A stretch of DNA of 64,000 nucleotides from CAZGUH01 sp964529005 (GTDB lineage Bacteria; Actinomycetota; Acidimicrobiia; Acidimicrobiales; Ilumatobacteraceae). The notes beneath the pieces are model-generated. The model was given only the letters and a program-made list of their open reading frames with translations. It was not told where the DNA came from and made no database searches. Below are positions 8,769 through 17,958 of this stretch, in pieces; the stretch's first letter is position 1; every line of letters starts with the position of its first letter. The translations under genes and the position numbers were made by a program. Where the stretch lies: positions 1 to 64,000 of the forward strand of contig CAZGUH010000022.1 in assembly GCA_964529005.1 (NCBI GenBank), given 5' to 3'.

Positions 8769-9938
8769 ATGAGGTCGTCGCACAGAAAAGCTGTGGTCGT
8801 CTGCGCATCGCTGCTGGTCTTCGCCGCATGCGGCGATGACGACGCAGATGGAGAGGCATCAGGCTCCACTGCGGCGAGCACGACGGCAGGTGCGGTGGAA
8901 TCGACGGACGCCGCGACGCCGGCGACCGATGGCGCGCAGACGACCGTCGCGCCGGCTCCGGAGCCGGTCGAGCCGCTGACGGTGATCGCTCCGTCGGCGA
9001 ACCCGACCATCGTCGGCACCGTCGGCGTCGCCGTCGCTGCGGGGATCTTCGAGGAGCTCGGGTTGGACGTCGATCTGCAAGCCGGCGGAAACGACTTGAA
9101 CCTGGTCGTGGCCGGCTCGGCCGATCTCACGCAGGCTGCGACGGCCGATGCCGGCAGCCTCGAGGCGCAAGGCAAGGGCATGTCGGCCATCTGGGCCGCG
9201 TCGGGCGGCGGATTGGGCGCAGTATTCCTGGTCGCCGCGGATGGGCCCGAGTCGATCGAGGAGTTCACGCAGGAGGCGGCCGACGGGTGCTCGTTCGGCA
9301 TCACGTCGATCGGATCGACCAGCTACTCGTACGGCAACGCGCTCAACGCTGCGCTCGACGTCGACTGCGAATTGCTCGAGTTGGGCAGCAGCACGTCGCA
9401 GATCGTCGGGGCCGTGGTCAGCGGCCGTGCGGACATGATGGTGGGCACGCCCGGCAACCCCTCGGTGGCCGCCGCGATCGAAGCGGGTGAGCTCAAGGTC
9501 TTGATCGACACCGCGGATCGCGGCGATCCCCTCGTCGACGAGCTCGGGATCGGCGAGATCACCGACCGGGTGTGGATCGGCCTGGAGGACAACCTGGAGT
9601 CCAAGCGGGAGTCGATCGTGCGCTTCGTCGCTGGCCTGAAGACGGCCGCAGAGATGTTCGAGACGGCGCCCGCGGAGGAGCTCGCTGATCTGCTCCTCAC
9701 GCTCGACCTGATGAAGGACGAGTATCCGGCGGCCGAGGACCGCGAGGACCTGATCGCGGCGATCGAAGCCGCCAAGCCCTACACCAACTGGAACGATGGC
9801 TACATCACCAAGGAAGATTGGGAACAGGGGCTGGCATCGATTGCCACGTGGGGATTGGATGACTTCGATCCCGCTGATCCGGCTCGAAGCTACGAACGGA
9901 TCGTCGACATGTCGTTCTATGACGAGGCTGTGGTGTGA
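8769..9938 (+). CDS. ABC importer solute-binding lipoprotein, NMT1/TauA-like (paralogue 1)
   Basis: 389 aa. I place the start at ATG 8769, 8 bases after AGGGGG; ATG 8763 is also in frame but too close to it. The signal peptide ends in a lipobox (LLVFAAC, Cys lipidated) followed by the usual acidic GDDD and a Ser/Thr/Ala-rich linker. The binding domain has VGTVGVAVAAGIFEELGLDV at its start, GMSAIWAASGGG, and the strongly conserved end ARSYERIVDMSFYDEA. These blocks recur almost unchanged in two other proteins at 24.7 and 30.7 kb. The NMT1/THI5/TauA class binds aliphatic sulfonates, nitrate, thiamine-pyrimidine precursors or aromatic acids; the ligand here is unknown. It overlaps the ATPase gene by 4 bases. 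Confidence 0.88.
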   Translation: MRSSHRKAVVVCASLLVFAACGDDDADGEASGSTAASTTAGAVESTDAATPATDGAQTTVAPAPEPVEPLTVIAPSANPTIVGTVGVAVAAGIFEELGLDVDLQAGGNDLNLVVAGSADLTQAATADAGSLEAQGKGMSAIWAASGGGLGAVFLVAADGPESIEEFTQEAADGCSFGITSIGSTSYSYGNALNAALDVDCELLELGSSTSQIVGAVVSGRADMMVGTPGNPSVAAAIEAGELKVLIDTADRGDPLVDELGIGEITDRVWIGLEDNLESKRESIVRFVAGLKTAAEMFETAPAEELADLLLTLDLMKDEYPAAEDREDLIAAIEAAKPYTNWNDGYITKEDWEQGLASIATWGLDDFDPADPARSYERIVDMSFYDEAVV

Positions 9939-10783
9939 CCGAGATTGCGACGACTCGACGTATATATGACACGCCTGTGATGAACGGTGATTCGGTGTCG
10001 TCTGAGCTCGCGCTCAGCCGAGCCGATGCCGTCACGCTGGACTCGGTGTCGTACGCGTACGACGGTGTCACGAACGTCCTGCAGAACCTGTCGCTCTCGG
10101 TGTCACGCGGGGAGATGGTGGGGATCATCGGCCCCAGCGGGTGCGGCAAGTCGACGCTGCTGCGACTGATCGCGGAGTTCGCCAAGCCGCGCACAGGCTC
10201 GGTGACGACGCATCTCGATCAGAGTCTGTCGGGATGCCCCCTCTCGATGATGTTCCAGGTGGACACGGCGTTGCCGTGGCTCACCGCCGAGCAGAACGTC
10301 TTGATGTTCGCCCGTTTCCGGCGCTGGCGTCGCAGCTTGCAGGGCGTCAGCCTTCGTGACCACGGCCGCCAGATGCTGAGCCTCGTGCACCTCGAGTCCG
10401 CAGCGGGCCTGTATCCCTACCAGATGTCGGGTGGCATGAAGCGCCGGCTGGCGTTCGCCACCGCGGTGGCGCCGATGCCGCAGATCCTGCTGCTCGACGA
10501 GCCGTTCTCGTCGGTCGACGAGCCGACCCGGGTGAAGATCCACCAGGACGTGTTCAACATCGTGCGGTCCCTCCGCCTCACGACGTTGCTCGTCACGCAC
10601 GACCTCGCAGAGGCATTGACCCTGTGCGACAAGATCGTGATCCTCACGCGGGCGCCGGCGCGCGTGTTCGCGGTCCACGAGGTCCCGTTCGGCGACGAGC
10701 GCGACGTCATGACGTTGCGGGACCAGCCCGAGTTCTTGGAGATGTACGCCAAGGTGTGGCACGACCTCAGTTCGCAGTTGTAG
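9935..10783 (+). CDS. ABC transporter ATP-binding protein, NitT/TauT class
   Basis: 282 aa from a GTG at 9935 that overlaps the upstream stop (GTGA). Walker A is GPSGCGKST (about residues 66-74), the Q-loop is MMFQ near 107, the signature motif MSGGMKRR near 164, Walker B ILLLDEPFSS near 184 and the switch His lies in VTHD near 221. It has a longer N-terminus (about 30 residues before the fold) than most TauB/SsuB proteins. It energises the importer encoded by the following two permease genes and probably serves all three related binding proteins of the island, since no second ATPase is present. Confidence 0.92.
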   Translation: MTEIATTRRIYDTPVMNGDSVSSELALSRADAVTLDSVSYAYDGVTNVLQNLSLSVSRGEMVGIIGPSGCGKSTLLRLIAEFAKPRTGSVTTHLDQSLSGCPLSMMFQVDTALPWLTAEQNVLMFARFRRWRRSLQGVSLRDHGRQMLSLVHLESAAGLYPYQMSGGMKRRLAFATAVAPMPQILLLDEPFSSVDEPTRVKIHQDVFNIVRSLRLTTLLVTHDLAEALTLCDKIVILTRAPARVFAVHEVPFGDERDVMTLRDQPEFLEMYAKVWHDLSSQL

Positions 10784-11620
10784 ATGAGCGAGACGACCAC
10801 GACCCCTGTCGCGACGGCTCGCGACGTCAATCGCTGGACGGTGGCGCTGATCCAGATCACCAGCGTCGGCGCATTCCTGCTCGTGTGGCAGTTCGCGCCG
10901 GAGATCTCCGCCGTTCGCGACCTGATGCCGTTCATGGATCGGTTCTTCATCAGCTCACCCGTGGACGTCGCCGATCGATTGCTCGACATGGTCCTCGGGC
11001 GAACGCAGCCGAACGTCTGGCGGCTTCTCGGCACGAGCGCCCGCGGCATCGTCATCGGCGGCGCGCTCGGACTTGCGGTCGGGACGTTCGGTGGCCTGAT
11101 CGTCAGCCACTCGCCGACGATGAACGAGATCGTGTCGCCATTCCTCACCGCCCTCAACGCGACGCCGCGGCTCGCCCTCGTGCCGATCTTCGTCGTGGTG
11201 TTCGGGCCCACGCAGACGGCCTCGATCGTGGTGTGCGCGTTCGTCGTGTTCCTGCGAACGCTGTTCAGCGCGATCGCGGGCGGGCGCAGCGTGCCCGACA
11301 GCGTCATGTTGAACGCCTACCTCCTCGGCGCCGGCCAGCTGGGACTGCTGCGGATCCGGTGGAAGTACGTCACGGTGTGGGTCTTCGCGGTTCTGCCGAG
11401 CGTGCTCTCCACGGCGTTCATCGCGGGGCTGCTCACCGAGATCCTCAGCGCATCGGCTGGTCTGGGGCGGCTCGTGCGGCAATCGCTCGAGCGTCTCGAC
11501 GCCACGACGACGATGGCACTGGTCGTGTTCTTGAGCGTCATCGGAGCGTCGTTGTCGCGCGCCGGTCGGATGGCCGCGCGGTGGCGGCTGCACTGGTTCC
11601 CCGGAGCGAAAGCCCTATGA
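10784..11620 (+). CDS. ABC transporter permease, NitT/TauT class (first of two)
   Basis: 278 aa. The ATG follows the ATPase stop with no spacer. It has about six hydrophobic segments, and the cytoplasmic EAA-type coupling loop NAYLLGAGQLGLLRIRWKYV is near residue 175, followed by the conserved LLTEILSASAGLGRLV segment. It ends with an overlap to the second permease gene (ATGA). TauC/SsuC-type importers usually carry one permease gene and form a homodimer; here a distinct second permease follows, so a heterodimeric channel is likely. Confidence 0.9.
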   Translation: MSETTTTPVATARDVNRWTVALIQITSVGAFLLVWQFAPEISAVRDLMPFMDRFFISSPVDVADRLLDMVLGRTQPNVWRLLGTSARGIVIGGALGLAVGTFGGLIVSHSPTMNEIVSPFLTALNATPRLALVPIFVVVFGPTQTASIVVCAFVVFLRTLFSAIAGGRSVPDSVMLNAYLLGAGQLGLLRIRWKYVTVWVFAVLPSVLSTAFIAGLLTEILSASAGLGRLVRQSLERLDATTTMALVVFLSVIGASLSRAGRMAARWRLHWFPGAKAL

Positions 11621-12513
11621 GCGCGCCGGTCATCGCTCCGCCTCGCCCGCTCTCGTGTGCGACGCAGCGCCGCGACGGCGCCTCGACCCGGCGTCGCCGG
11701 CCGCCGCGCCTCGAGCCCACGGCAACGCGGCGCAGCGTCGTGTGGACCGCGAGGCTTCTCATCCTGGCTGCCCTCCTCGCGGGATGGCAGTACCTTCCGA
11801 CCGTCGACCGCCTGCGCGACGTGTCGCCCGTCTTCGACGAGTTCTTCGTCAGCTCGCCTCAGCACGTCGTCGAGCAGCTCCGCCGGATGGTGGTCGACAA
11901 TCAGCCCGAGTTTTGGAGGAACCTCTGGTTCACCACGCAAGGCGTGGTCCTCGGATGCGTCATCGGGCTCGTGCTCACGGTCGTCGTCGCTCTGGCGTTG
12001 AGCAACAGCAAGCTGTTGAACGCCGCGGTGACGCCGATGATCGACCTCGTGAACGCCGTGCCGACGATCACCATGATCCCGATCATCGTGCTGATGTTCG
12101 GGCCGTCGCTCACGACGTCGGTGGTCATCGCCACCCAGTCGGTCTTCTTCTTCGCGTTCTTCAACGCCTACGCGGGTGGCGTGAGCATGCCGCCCGAGCT
12201 GATCCACAACGCGCAACTGCTCGGCGCAACGCAGGCCGAGGTGATGTGGCAATTGCGGGCCCGCTACGTCGTGGCATGGACGGCCGAGGTGCTGCCCGCC
12301 GCGATCGGGCACGCCCTCACGGCGGCGTTCGCAGCAGAGCTGTTCAGCGGCTCTGCTGGTCTCGGTCGGCTCGTGATGCGCGCCATCCTCACCATCAACG
12401 GCGACCTCACGTTCGCGATCGTGGTCGTCCTCAGCATCACCGGCGTGATCATGAGCGCCATCGGCCGTGCGATGACGAGCCGTTACCTGCACTGGTGGTC
12501 GAGCGCTCGATAG
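11617..12513 (+). CDS. ABC transporter permease, NitT/TauT class (second of two)
   Basis: 298 aa, starting at the ATG that overlaps the previous stop by 4 bases. An arginine-rich N-terminus (about 45 residues) precedes the first membrane helix. The FFVSSPQHVVEQL segment parallels FFISSPVDVADRL in the first permease, the coupling loop is NAQLLGATQAEVMWQLRARY (about residue 195), and FSGSAGLGRLVMRAI follows. It is clearly homologous to, but well diverged from, the first permease, so this is an old duplication rather than a recent one. Last gene of the importer operon. Confidence 0.9.
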   Translation: MSAPVIAPPRPLSCATQRRDGASTRRRRPPRLEPTATRRSVVWTARLLILAALLAGWQYLPTVDRLRDVSPVFDEFFVSSPQHVVEQLRRMVVDNQPEFWRNLWFTTQGVVLGCVIGLVLTVVVALALSNSKLLNAAVTPMIDLVNAVPTITMIPIIVLMFGPSLTTSVVIATQSVFFFAFFNAYAGGVSMPPELIHNAQLLGATQAEVMWQLRARYVVAWTAEVLPAAIGHALTAAFAAELFSGSAGLGRLVMRAILTINGDLTFAIVVVLSITGVIMSAIGRAMTSRYLHWWSSAR

Positions 12514-12515
12514 CG

Positions 12516-12535
12516 GACCCCTCCGTTCGAGGGTC
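12516..12535 (+). terminator. Hairpin after the importer operon
   Basis: GACCCCTC, a 5-base loop (CGTTC) and GAGGGTC form a stem with one bulge, starting 2 bases after the permease stop. It may end or attenuate transcription before the oxidoreductase gene. There is no T tract. Confidence 0.35.
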
Positions 12536-12615
12536 GGATGAAGGAACGCATCTGTCATGACGCATGCCGTGCGTGAGCATTGTCTCGCTGCTGCCAGCTG
12601 GACGGTTGGATCCCC

Positions 12616-15600
12616 ATGTCGGTGACGCGCGGCTACTCGCTGACCGACCGCTACACAGCCTCCTCGGGAACGGTGTTCCTGTCGGGCGTGCAAGCGCTCG
12701 CGCGGGTCGTCATCGACCAACTGCGTCGTGACGCGTCCGCCGGTCGCAACGTCGACGCGTTCGTCTCGGGCTATCCCGGATCGCCGTTGGCAGGGCTCGA
12801 TGGAGAGTTCCGCCGGGCGGCCGCGCTCGCGCCCGATGTCCGCGTGATCCACCGCGCCGCCGTCAACGAAGAGCTGGCGGCCACCGCGGTGATGGGCTCG
12901 CAGCTCGCCGGCGGCAGGCCGGACGCCCGGACGGAGGGCGTCGTGGGGATCTGGTACGGCAAGGCTCCAGGGCTCGATCGAGCGAGCGACGCGCTGCGGC
13001 ACGCGGTGTTCGCCGGCGCAAGCCCGCTGGGCGGCGCGCTCGCCGTCGTCGGCGATGACCCCGCGGCGAAGTCGTCGACGTTGCCGTCGTCATCGGACAC
13101 CGCCCTCATCGACCTGCGGATGCCCATCCTGTACCCCGGCACGGTCGCCGAGATCATCGAGCTCGGGCTGCACGGTGTGGCGCTGTCACGTGCGTCAGGG
13201 TTGTGGACCGCGCTGAAGGTGGTGACGCCGGTCGCGGACGCCACCGAGACGGTGGGCCTTCCGATCGAGGTCGTGCCGAGGGTGCCGGCGAGCGAGCGCG
13301 ACGGCGATGGTTCCGTCCACCAGCCGTCTGCGATGTTCCTCGGCGAGCCATTGCTGGAGGTCGAACGACGGTTGCACGACGTGCGACTCGACCGTGCTCG
13401 CCAGTACATCGCCGACAACCGGCTGAACGAGGTGACGGTCGACCCGCCCGACGCGTGGCTCGGCTGCGTCGCTGCGGGCTTCACGTACTACGAGTTGCTC
13501 GAGGCGTTTCGCCGGCTCGGGTTCGAGAACGCGGCGGCGATCCGCGCCGCCGGTGTGAGGCTGCTCCACCTCAAGGCGCCGTGGCCCTTCGACTCGGGCC
13601 GCGTCGTCGACTTCGCCCGCGGCCTCGACGAGATCCTGGTCGTCGAGGAGAAGAACCCGACCCTGGAAGGGCTGGTGCGCGACGCGCTCTACCCGACGTC
13701 GATGCGCCCGCCCGTCACCGGGAAGTTCGCACCGGACGGCGCGCGGCTGCTCCCGAGCCACGGCCTGCTCGACGCGGACGCCATCGTTCCCGCGCTGCGA
13801 TCCCGCCTCGCGACGCGCTTGGCCGACCGACTCCCGCAGATTGCGACGCGGCGGCTCCTTCCGCTGTCGATCACGAGGGCTCCGTACTTCTGCTCGGGCT
13901 GCCCACACAACTCGTCGACCGCAGTGCCGTCCGGCGCGCTGGTGGGCATGGGAATCGGGTGTCACGGGATGGCACTGCTGATGGACCCCGATCGCGTCGG
14001 CGAGACCGTGGGTGTCTCGGCGATGGGCACCGAAGGATCCACATGGCTCGGCATGGCGCCGTTCGTCGATACCTCGCACATCTTCCAGAACCTGGGCGAC
14101 GGGACGTTCCTGCATTCGGGGCAGCTGGCCATCCAGGCGGCCGTCGCCGCACAGGCGAACGTCACGTTCAAGCTGCTCTACAACTCGACCGTGGCGATGA
14201 CCGGCGGCCAGAGCTCGCCCAACGCGATCGCCCTGCCCGAAATGGTCCGCATGCTGCGCGCCATGGGTGTCGCGCGCATCGTCGTGACGACGGACCACCC
14301 CGGCGGGCGAGCGAGATCCGATCTGCCGCCCGGCACCGAGGTGAGAGATCGACGCGACATCGTCGCCGTGCAGCAGGACCTCGCCGCGACTGCCGGGGTG
14401 ACGGTGCTGATCCACGACCAGGCGTGCGCGACCGAGTTGCGCCGGGCACGCAAGCGGCACCTCGCGGAGACGCCACCGTTTCGCGTCGTGATCAACCATC
14501 GCATCTGCGAGGGATGCGGGGACTGCGGGCGTGTGAGCAACTGCCTCTCGGTGCAGCCGGTGGCGACGCCGTTCGGCCGCAAGACACGCATCGATCAGGA
14601 GACCTGCAACCTCGACGCATCGTGTCTCGACGGCGACTGTCCTGCGTTCATGACGGTGCTGCCGGATGAGGCGTCCGTGCCTGCGCCCGCTCACACGGCG
14701 AGCTCCGTCCCCGAGCCGACCGTGTCGTGCCCCGACGGCGCCGCGATCGTGCTCGCCGGCATCGGCGGCACGGGCGTGGTCACCACCGCTCAACTCATCG
14801 GCACGGCGGCGATGCTCGATGGCATGCACGTCGATGGCCTCGACCAGACCGGGCTGGCGCAGAAAGCCGGACCGGTGATCAGCGGCGTCCGACTGTGGCG
14901 CGCGGGGGATGAGCGCCAGGCCAAGCTGATCGGGCGCGCGCAAGCAGACGTCCTCCTCGCGCTCGACCAACTCGTCGCGGCAGAACCGAAGACGGTCGCG
15001 CTCGTCAAGCCGGTCGGAGGAACGATCCTGGCGTCGACGTCGACGACTCCGACGGGCGTGCAGATCACGAACCCGTCGATGGTCGGCCCATCGCCCGACG
15101 AGCTCCGGGCGCGACTGGCCGGCGCGGCGGACTCCTACCACGAGGTCGATGCGCGGCGATTCGTCACCGAGCTCACGAGAGCGCCGGCGAGCGCGAACCT
15201 GTTTCTGGTCGGCGCTGCGGTGCAGCGCGGCGTCGTACCGATCTCGCCCGCCTCGATGCGCGCGGCGATCCGGTTGAACGGCGTCGCCGTCGACGACAAC
15301 ATCGCAGCGTTCGAATGGGGTCGGCGATGGGCGCACGAGCCGGACGCGGTCGCTGCCCTCGTCGCAGCCCGGGCCCCCGACCGTGTCGCCGTGACGGTCC
15401 CCGAACTCCCCGCCGCCCTGTCGTCGCAGATCGATCGGCTCGACGTCGGCGGATCGTCGCGCGCGGTCGTGGCGATGCTCGCCGCCGACCTCGTCGGGTA
15501 TCAGGGGCCCCGATTGGCGCGCCGCTTCGTCGAGTTCGCCGGGACCGTTGCCGCCGACGCGCGCGTCGCAGCCCTCGTTCCGGAGCGCCGGGACGCGCTC

Positions 15601-16143
15601 GTCGACGCGGGCTGCCGCGGATACCACAAGCTGTTGGCGTACAAGGACGAATACGAGGTCGCGCGGCTGATGACGTCGCCGGACGGGCTGGCCGAAGCGC
15701 GCAGCATCGCCGGGCCGGACGGAACGATCCGTTGGCGGCTGCATCCGCCGTTCCTGCGAGCGCTGGGAATGAAACGCAAGATCTCGTTCGGGCAACGGTG
15801 GAGACCGCTGTTCCGGCTCCTCGCGTGGGGGCGGCGCGTGCGCGGCACGCCGCTCGATCTCTTCGGCCTTGCGTCGCTTCGCCGGCTCGAACGCTCGCTC
15901 GCGCCGGAGTATCGGACGGCGATGCTCGCTGCTCTCGATGCGCTCGGCGACGCCACCTACGACGCGGTGCTGTCGCTCGCCGGTTTGCCGGACATGGTGC
16001 GTGGCTTCGAGACCGTGAAGGAGCGGAACGTCGCCGAGTACCGAGCCGCGCTGGCCTCCGCGCTCGCTGCGCTCGGAGGAGGCGCCCCGTGCGGTGATCG
16101 AACCCTGGGAACGGCGAGGCGATCGGAGGAGTCACGTGAGTGA
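12616..16143 (+). CDS. Fused indolepyruvate:ferredoxin oxidoreductase family protein
   Basis: 1175 aa, the usual size of the single-chain aerobic-type IOR. Starting at ATG 12616 places residues such as SLTDRYTASSGTVFLSGVQAL at the N-terminus, as in the family. Order: 2-oxoacid and ThDP-binding halves (about 1-620, with YFCSGCPHNSST near 424 and DGTFLHSGQLA near 500); ferredoxin-like segment with cysteines in CEGCGDC and TCNLDASCLDGDC (about 632-676); gamma domain opening with GIGGTGVVTTAQL (about 714); and a C-terminal extension to the end. It oxidatively decarboxylates aryl- or branched 2-oxoacids to acyl-CoA with ferredoxin as acceptor. It overlaps the methyltransferase gene by 8 bases. An ADP-forming acyl-CoA synthetase 3.6 kb downstream could use its product. 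Confidence 0.9.
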   Translation: MSVTRGYSLTDRYTASSGTVFLSGVQALARVVIDQLRRDASAGRNVDAFVSGYPGSPLAGLDGEFRRAAALAPDVRVIHRAAVNEELAATAVMGSQLAGGRPDARTEGVVGIWYGKAPGLDRASDALRHAVFAGASPLGGALAVVGDDPAAKSSTLPSSSDTALIDLRMPILYPGTVAEIIELGLHGVALSRASGLWTALKVVTPVADATETVGLPIEVVPRVPASERDGDGSVHQPSAMFLGEPLLEVERRLHDVRLDRARQYIADNRLNEVTVDPPDAWLGCVAAGFTYYELLEAFRRLGFENAAAIRAAGVRLLHLKAPWPFDSGRVVDFARGLDEILVVEEKNPTLEGLVRDALYPTSMRPPVTGKFAPDGARLLPSHGLLDADAIVPALRSRLATRLADRLPQIATRRLLPLSITRAPYFCSGCPHNSSTAVPSGALVGMGIGCHGMALLMDPDRVGETVGVSAMGTEGSTWLGMAPFVDTSHIFQNLGDGTFLHSGQLAIQAAVAAQANVTFKLLYNSTVAMTGGQSSPNAIALPEMVRMLRAMGVARIVVTTDHPGGRARSDLPPGTEVRDRRDIVAVQQDLAATAGVTVLIHDQACATELRRARKRHLAETPPFRVVINHRICEGCGDCGRVSNCLSVQPVATPFGRKTRIDQETCNLDASCLDGDCPAFMTVLPDEASVPAPAHTASSVPEPTVSCPDGAAIVLAGIGGTGVVTTAQLIGTAAMLDGMHVDGLDQTGLAQKAGPVISGVRLWRAGDERQAKLIGRAQADVLLALDQLVAAEPKTVALVKPVGGTILASTSTTPTGVQITNPSMVGPSPDELRARLAGAADSYHEVDARRFVTELTRAPASANLFLVGAAVQRGVVPISPASMRAAIRLNGVAVDDNIAAFEWGRRWAHEPDAVAALVAARAPDRVAVTVPELPAALSSQIDRLDVGGSSRAVVAMLAADLVGYQGPRLARRFVEFAGTVAADARVAALVPERRDALVDAGCRGYHKLLAYKDEYEVARLMTSPDGLAEARSIAGPDGTIRWRLHPPFLRALGMKRKISFGQRWRPLFRLLAWGRRVRGTPLDLFGLASLRRLERSLAPEYRTAMLAALDALGDATYDAVLSLAGLPDMVRGFETVKERNVAEYRAALASALAALGGGAPCGDRTLGTARRSEESRE

Positions 16144-16798
16144 TCTCGGAGCAGGCGGATACCACTGGCAGGAGAAGGAGCGCGTCGAGCACTGGGTGGA
16201 TGCGGATCGCGCGCGGGCGCCGGAGCGCCTCGAGGGCTTCGCCGCACTGCTCGCCCGGCTGCCCGCCGACACCGACGCGCCGATGCACGTCGTGGATCTC
16301 GGCGCCGGTGACGGGCGCGTGGCGCAGCTCGTGTTGGAGAGATACCCGGCGGCGACCGCTCGCCTCGTCGACTTCTCGGAGGAGATGATCACGCGCGGCG
16401 AGCAGACGTTGTCGGACCTCGCCGCGCGCCTTCGCTACGTGAGATGGGACATGAACGAAGGCGATTGGCCGGCGGAGCTCACCGCCCCGATCGACGCGGT
16501 CGTCTCCGCGGCGGCGTTGCATCATCTGCACAACGACCGCAAGCGGTGGCTGGCGCAGGTGGTGTTCGACGTCCTCACTCCGGGAGGGGTCTTCGTGAAC
16601 TACGACCTGTTCCGCGACCCCGCCGCCGTCTACGCCGACCACGAGGTGCACGACCGCACCTGCGCGACGGTCGACGAGGCGCTGGGCTTCCTCGACCAGG
16701 CCGGCTTCGTCGACGTCGCGGTCGACGCGCACACGAGCCGACCGGGCCGCAAGGGGCGCCTCGCGGTCGTGTCCGGCCGCAAGCCCGCCGATGCGTGA
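16136..16798 (+). CDS. Class I SAM-dependent methyltransferase
   Basis: 220 aa from the GTG at 16136, which has a perfect GGAGGAG ribosome binding site (16125-16131) and overlaps the oxidoreductase stop. Motif I is VVDLGAGDGRVAQL (about residues 51-64). The acidic ribose-binding residue lies in ARLVDFSEEM (about 76), and the motif IV region is DAVVSAAALHHLHND. The C-terminal region (DEALGFLDQAGFVDVAVDAH) is typical of small-molecule methyltransferases. The substrate is unknown. Coupling to the IOR gene suggests a substrate or side product of the same pathway. Confidence 0.85.
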   Translation: MSDLGAGGYHWQEKERVEHWVDADRARAPERLEGFAALLARLPADTDAPMHVVDLGAGDGRVAQLVLERYPAATARLVDFSEEMITRGEQTLSDLAARLRYVRWDMNEGDWPAELTAPIDAVVSAAALHHLHNDRKRWLAQVVFDVLTPGGVFVNYDLFRDPAAVYADHEVHDRTCATVDEALGFLDQAGFVDVAVDAHTSRPGRKGRLAVVSGRKPADA

Positions 16799-16898
16799 AC
16801 GCGGCCTCGACCGATTGTGGCGGCCGCGCACGCAAATTCGTTGCTCCTGCCGTCCGGTCGATCTTTTCGGTCTCGAATGCGCAGCAAACCAGCATTTT

Positions 16899-16916
16899 GA
16901 TTGCATCAATCCCGAG
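16899..16916. promoter_or_regulatory. Candidate operator at the cupin promoter
   Basis: GATTG-CAT-CAATC (16899-16911) is a perfect inverted repeat lying over the -35 hexamer. It includes the element TGCATCAATCCCGAG (16902-16916), whose first 13 bases recur upstream of the 25.9-kb binding-protein gene and whose TGCATCAAT core recurs upstream of the 26.8-kb amidohydrolase. Confidence 0.45.
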
Positions 16917-16929
16917 GTCCGCTTACCGT
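16901..16929 (+). promoter_or_regulatory. Promoter of the cupin / lyase / acyl-CoA synthetase operon
   Basis: TTGCAT (16901-16906), a 17-base spacer and TACCGT (16924-16929). The following GTCTCGTGCG is shared with the amidohydrolase promoter at 26.7 kb. Confidence 0.55.
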
Positions 16930-16977
16930 CTCGTGCGCGGGACGTTCTCGTAGGGAATTGATTGAGGAGGCTTGGGA

Positions 16978-17865
16978 ATGAAAGTCGTAGCCGTTCGAGA
17001 TGTTCCGACGTGGAACCAGCACGAAACGGGATCTCTCCGGCGCGGCCAGACGATCCGTCAGTCCCTGCTCGGGGACGACGCGCCCGACGGTTTCAACTTC
17101 AAGGTGATCCGCAGCCAGTTCCAGGCCGGCGACGGAGCACACGCGACTCCGCGCCATCGCCATGGCTTTCAACAGATCCGCTTCGCCGAGGTCGGACCGG
17201 TCAACTATGCGCCGGACCAGAACATCCCGCAGGGCGACATCGCCTACTTCCCCCGCGGCGCCTACTACGGGCCGCAACACAAGGACGGCGGCATCAGCGT
17301 CGCGATCCAGTTCGGCTTCGGGGGCGAGCATCAGGACACCGGAGAATCGTGGGGCCGGTATCAGGAGGCCGCTCTGGCGACCTTGAACGCGAAGGGCAGC
17401 TTCGAGGACGGCACCTACGTCGAGACCGATCCGGTCACGGGCGAGAGGCGCGAGCGCGATTCCATTCAAGCGATCTACGAAGCTCGCTACGAAGCGCGAA
17501 CCGGGGAGAAGTTCGTCGTCGCCCCCGAAGGCTACGAGGCGCCCGTGCTCATCCACCCGGCGGCGTTCGCCTACTTCGACGTGTCACCCGGTGTGCAGAT
17601 GAAGCACCTCGGCTGCTTCTTCGACCATCCCGGCCCCCGCGCGGACGTGCGGATCTCCGTGGTGCGTCTGTCCGGCGACGGTTGTCACCGGCTCGGTCCG
17701 AGCCGTGCGCACCTCGCCTGGTCCACGACCGCGGGGCTGAAGCTCGACGGGGGAGACCCGCAGCCCGAGCACACGTACGTGTACAGCCCGCGCGACGAGA
17801 CGGTCGAGCTGTCGAGCAGCGACTCCAACGAGGTGTTCCTCGTGGAGTTCCCACGGCTCGACTGA
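16978..17865 (+). CDS. Cupin-fold protein (tandem paralogue 1), function unknown
   Basis: 295 aa from the ATG at 16978 with AGGAGG 7 bases upstream. The first cupin half carries a metal-type motif (PRHRHGFQQIRF, about residues 60-71) and the turn segment QGDIAYFPRGAYYGPQ (about 85-100). The second half has HPAAFAYFDVSPGVQMKHLGCF and ends in YSPRDETVELSSS and a VEFPRLD tail. The arrangement suggests a bicupin. About half of its residues match the next gene by eye. Cupins in catabolic operons are often dioxygenases, isomerases or sensors; none can be assigned here. It opens an operon that continues with the second cupin, the CitE-like lyase, the acyl-CoA synthetase, the ThDP enzyme and an exporter. 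Confidence 0.75.
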   Translation: MKVVAVRDVPTWNQHETGSLRRGQTIRQSLLGDDAPDGFNFKVIRSQFQAGDGAHATPRHRHGFQQIRFAEVGPVNYAPDQNIPQGDIAYFPRGAYYGPQHKDGGISVAIQFGFGGEHQDTGESWGRYQEAALATLNAKGSFEDGTYVETDPVTGERRERDSIQAIYEARYEARTGEKFVVAPEGYEAPVLIHPAAFAYFDVSPGVQMKHLGCFFDHPGPRADVRISVVRLSGDGCHRLGPSRAHLAWSTTAGLKLDGGDPQPEHTYVYSPRDETVELSSSDSNEVFLVEFPRLD

Positions 17866-17958
17866 GGTCCCGCCGATGCGTCGCTTTCCCGTCGATCGAT
17901 CACGGTTCTCGTCATGGCAGCGGCCGAGCTTCGCTCGCCGCTCGTAGGAGGGTGTCCC

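Noticed and set aside
13195..15795. Open frame of more than 860 codons antisense to the indolepyruvate oxidoreductase gene
   Set aside because: Arg/Asp/His-rich composition without domains; a by-product of the high-GC codon pattern on the other strand.
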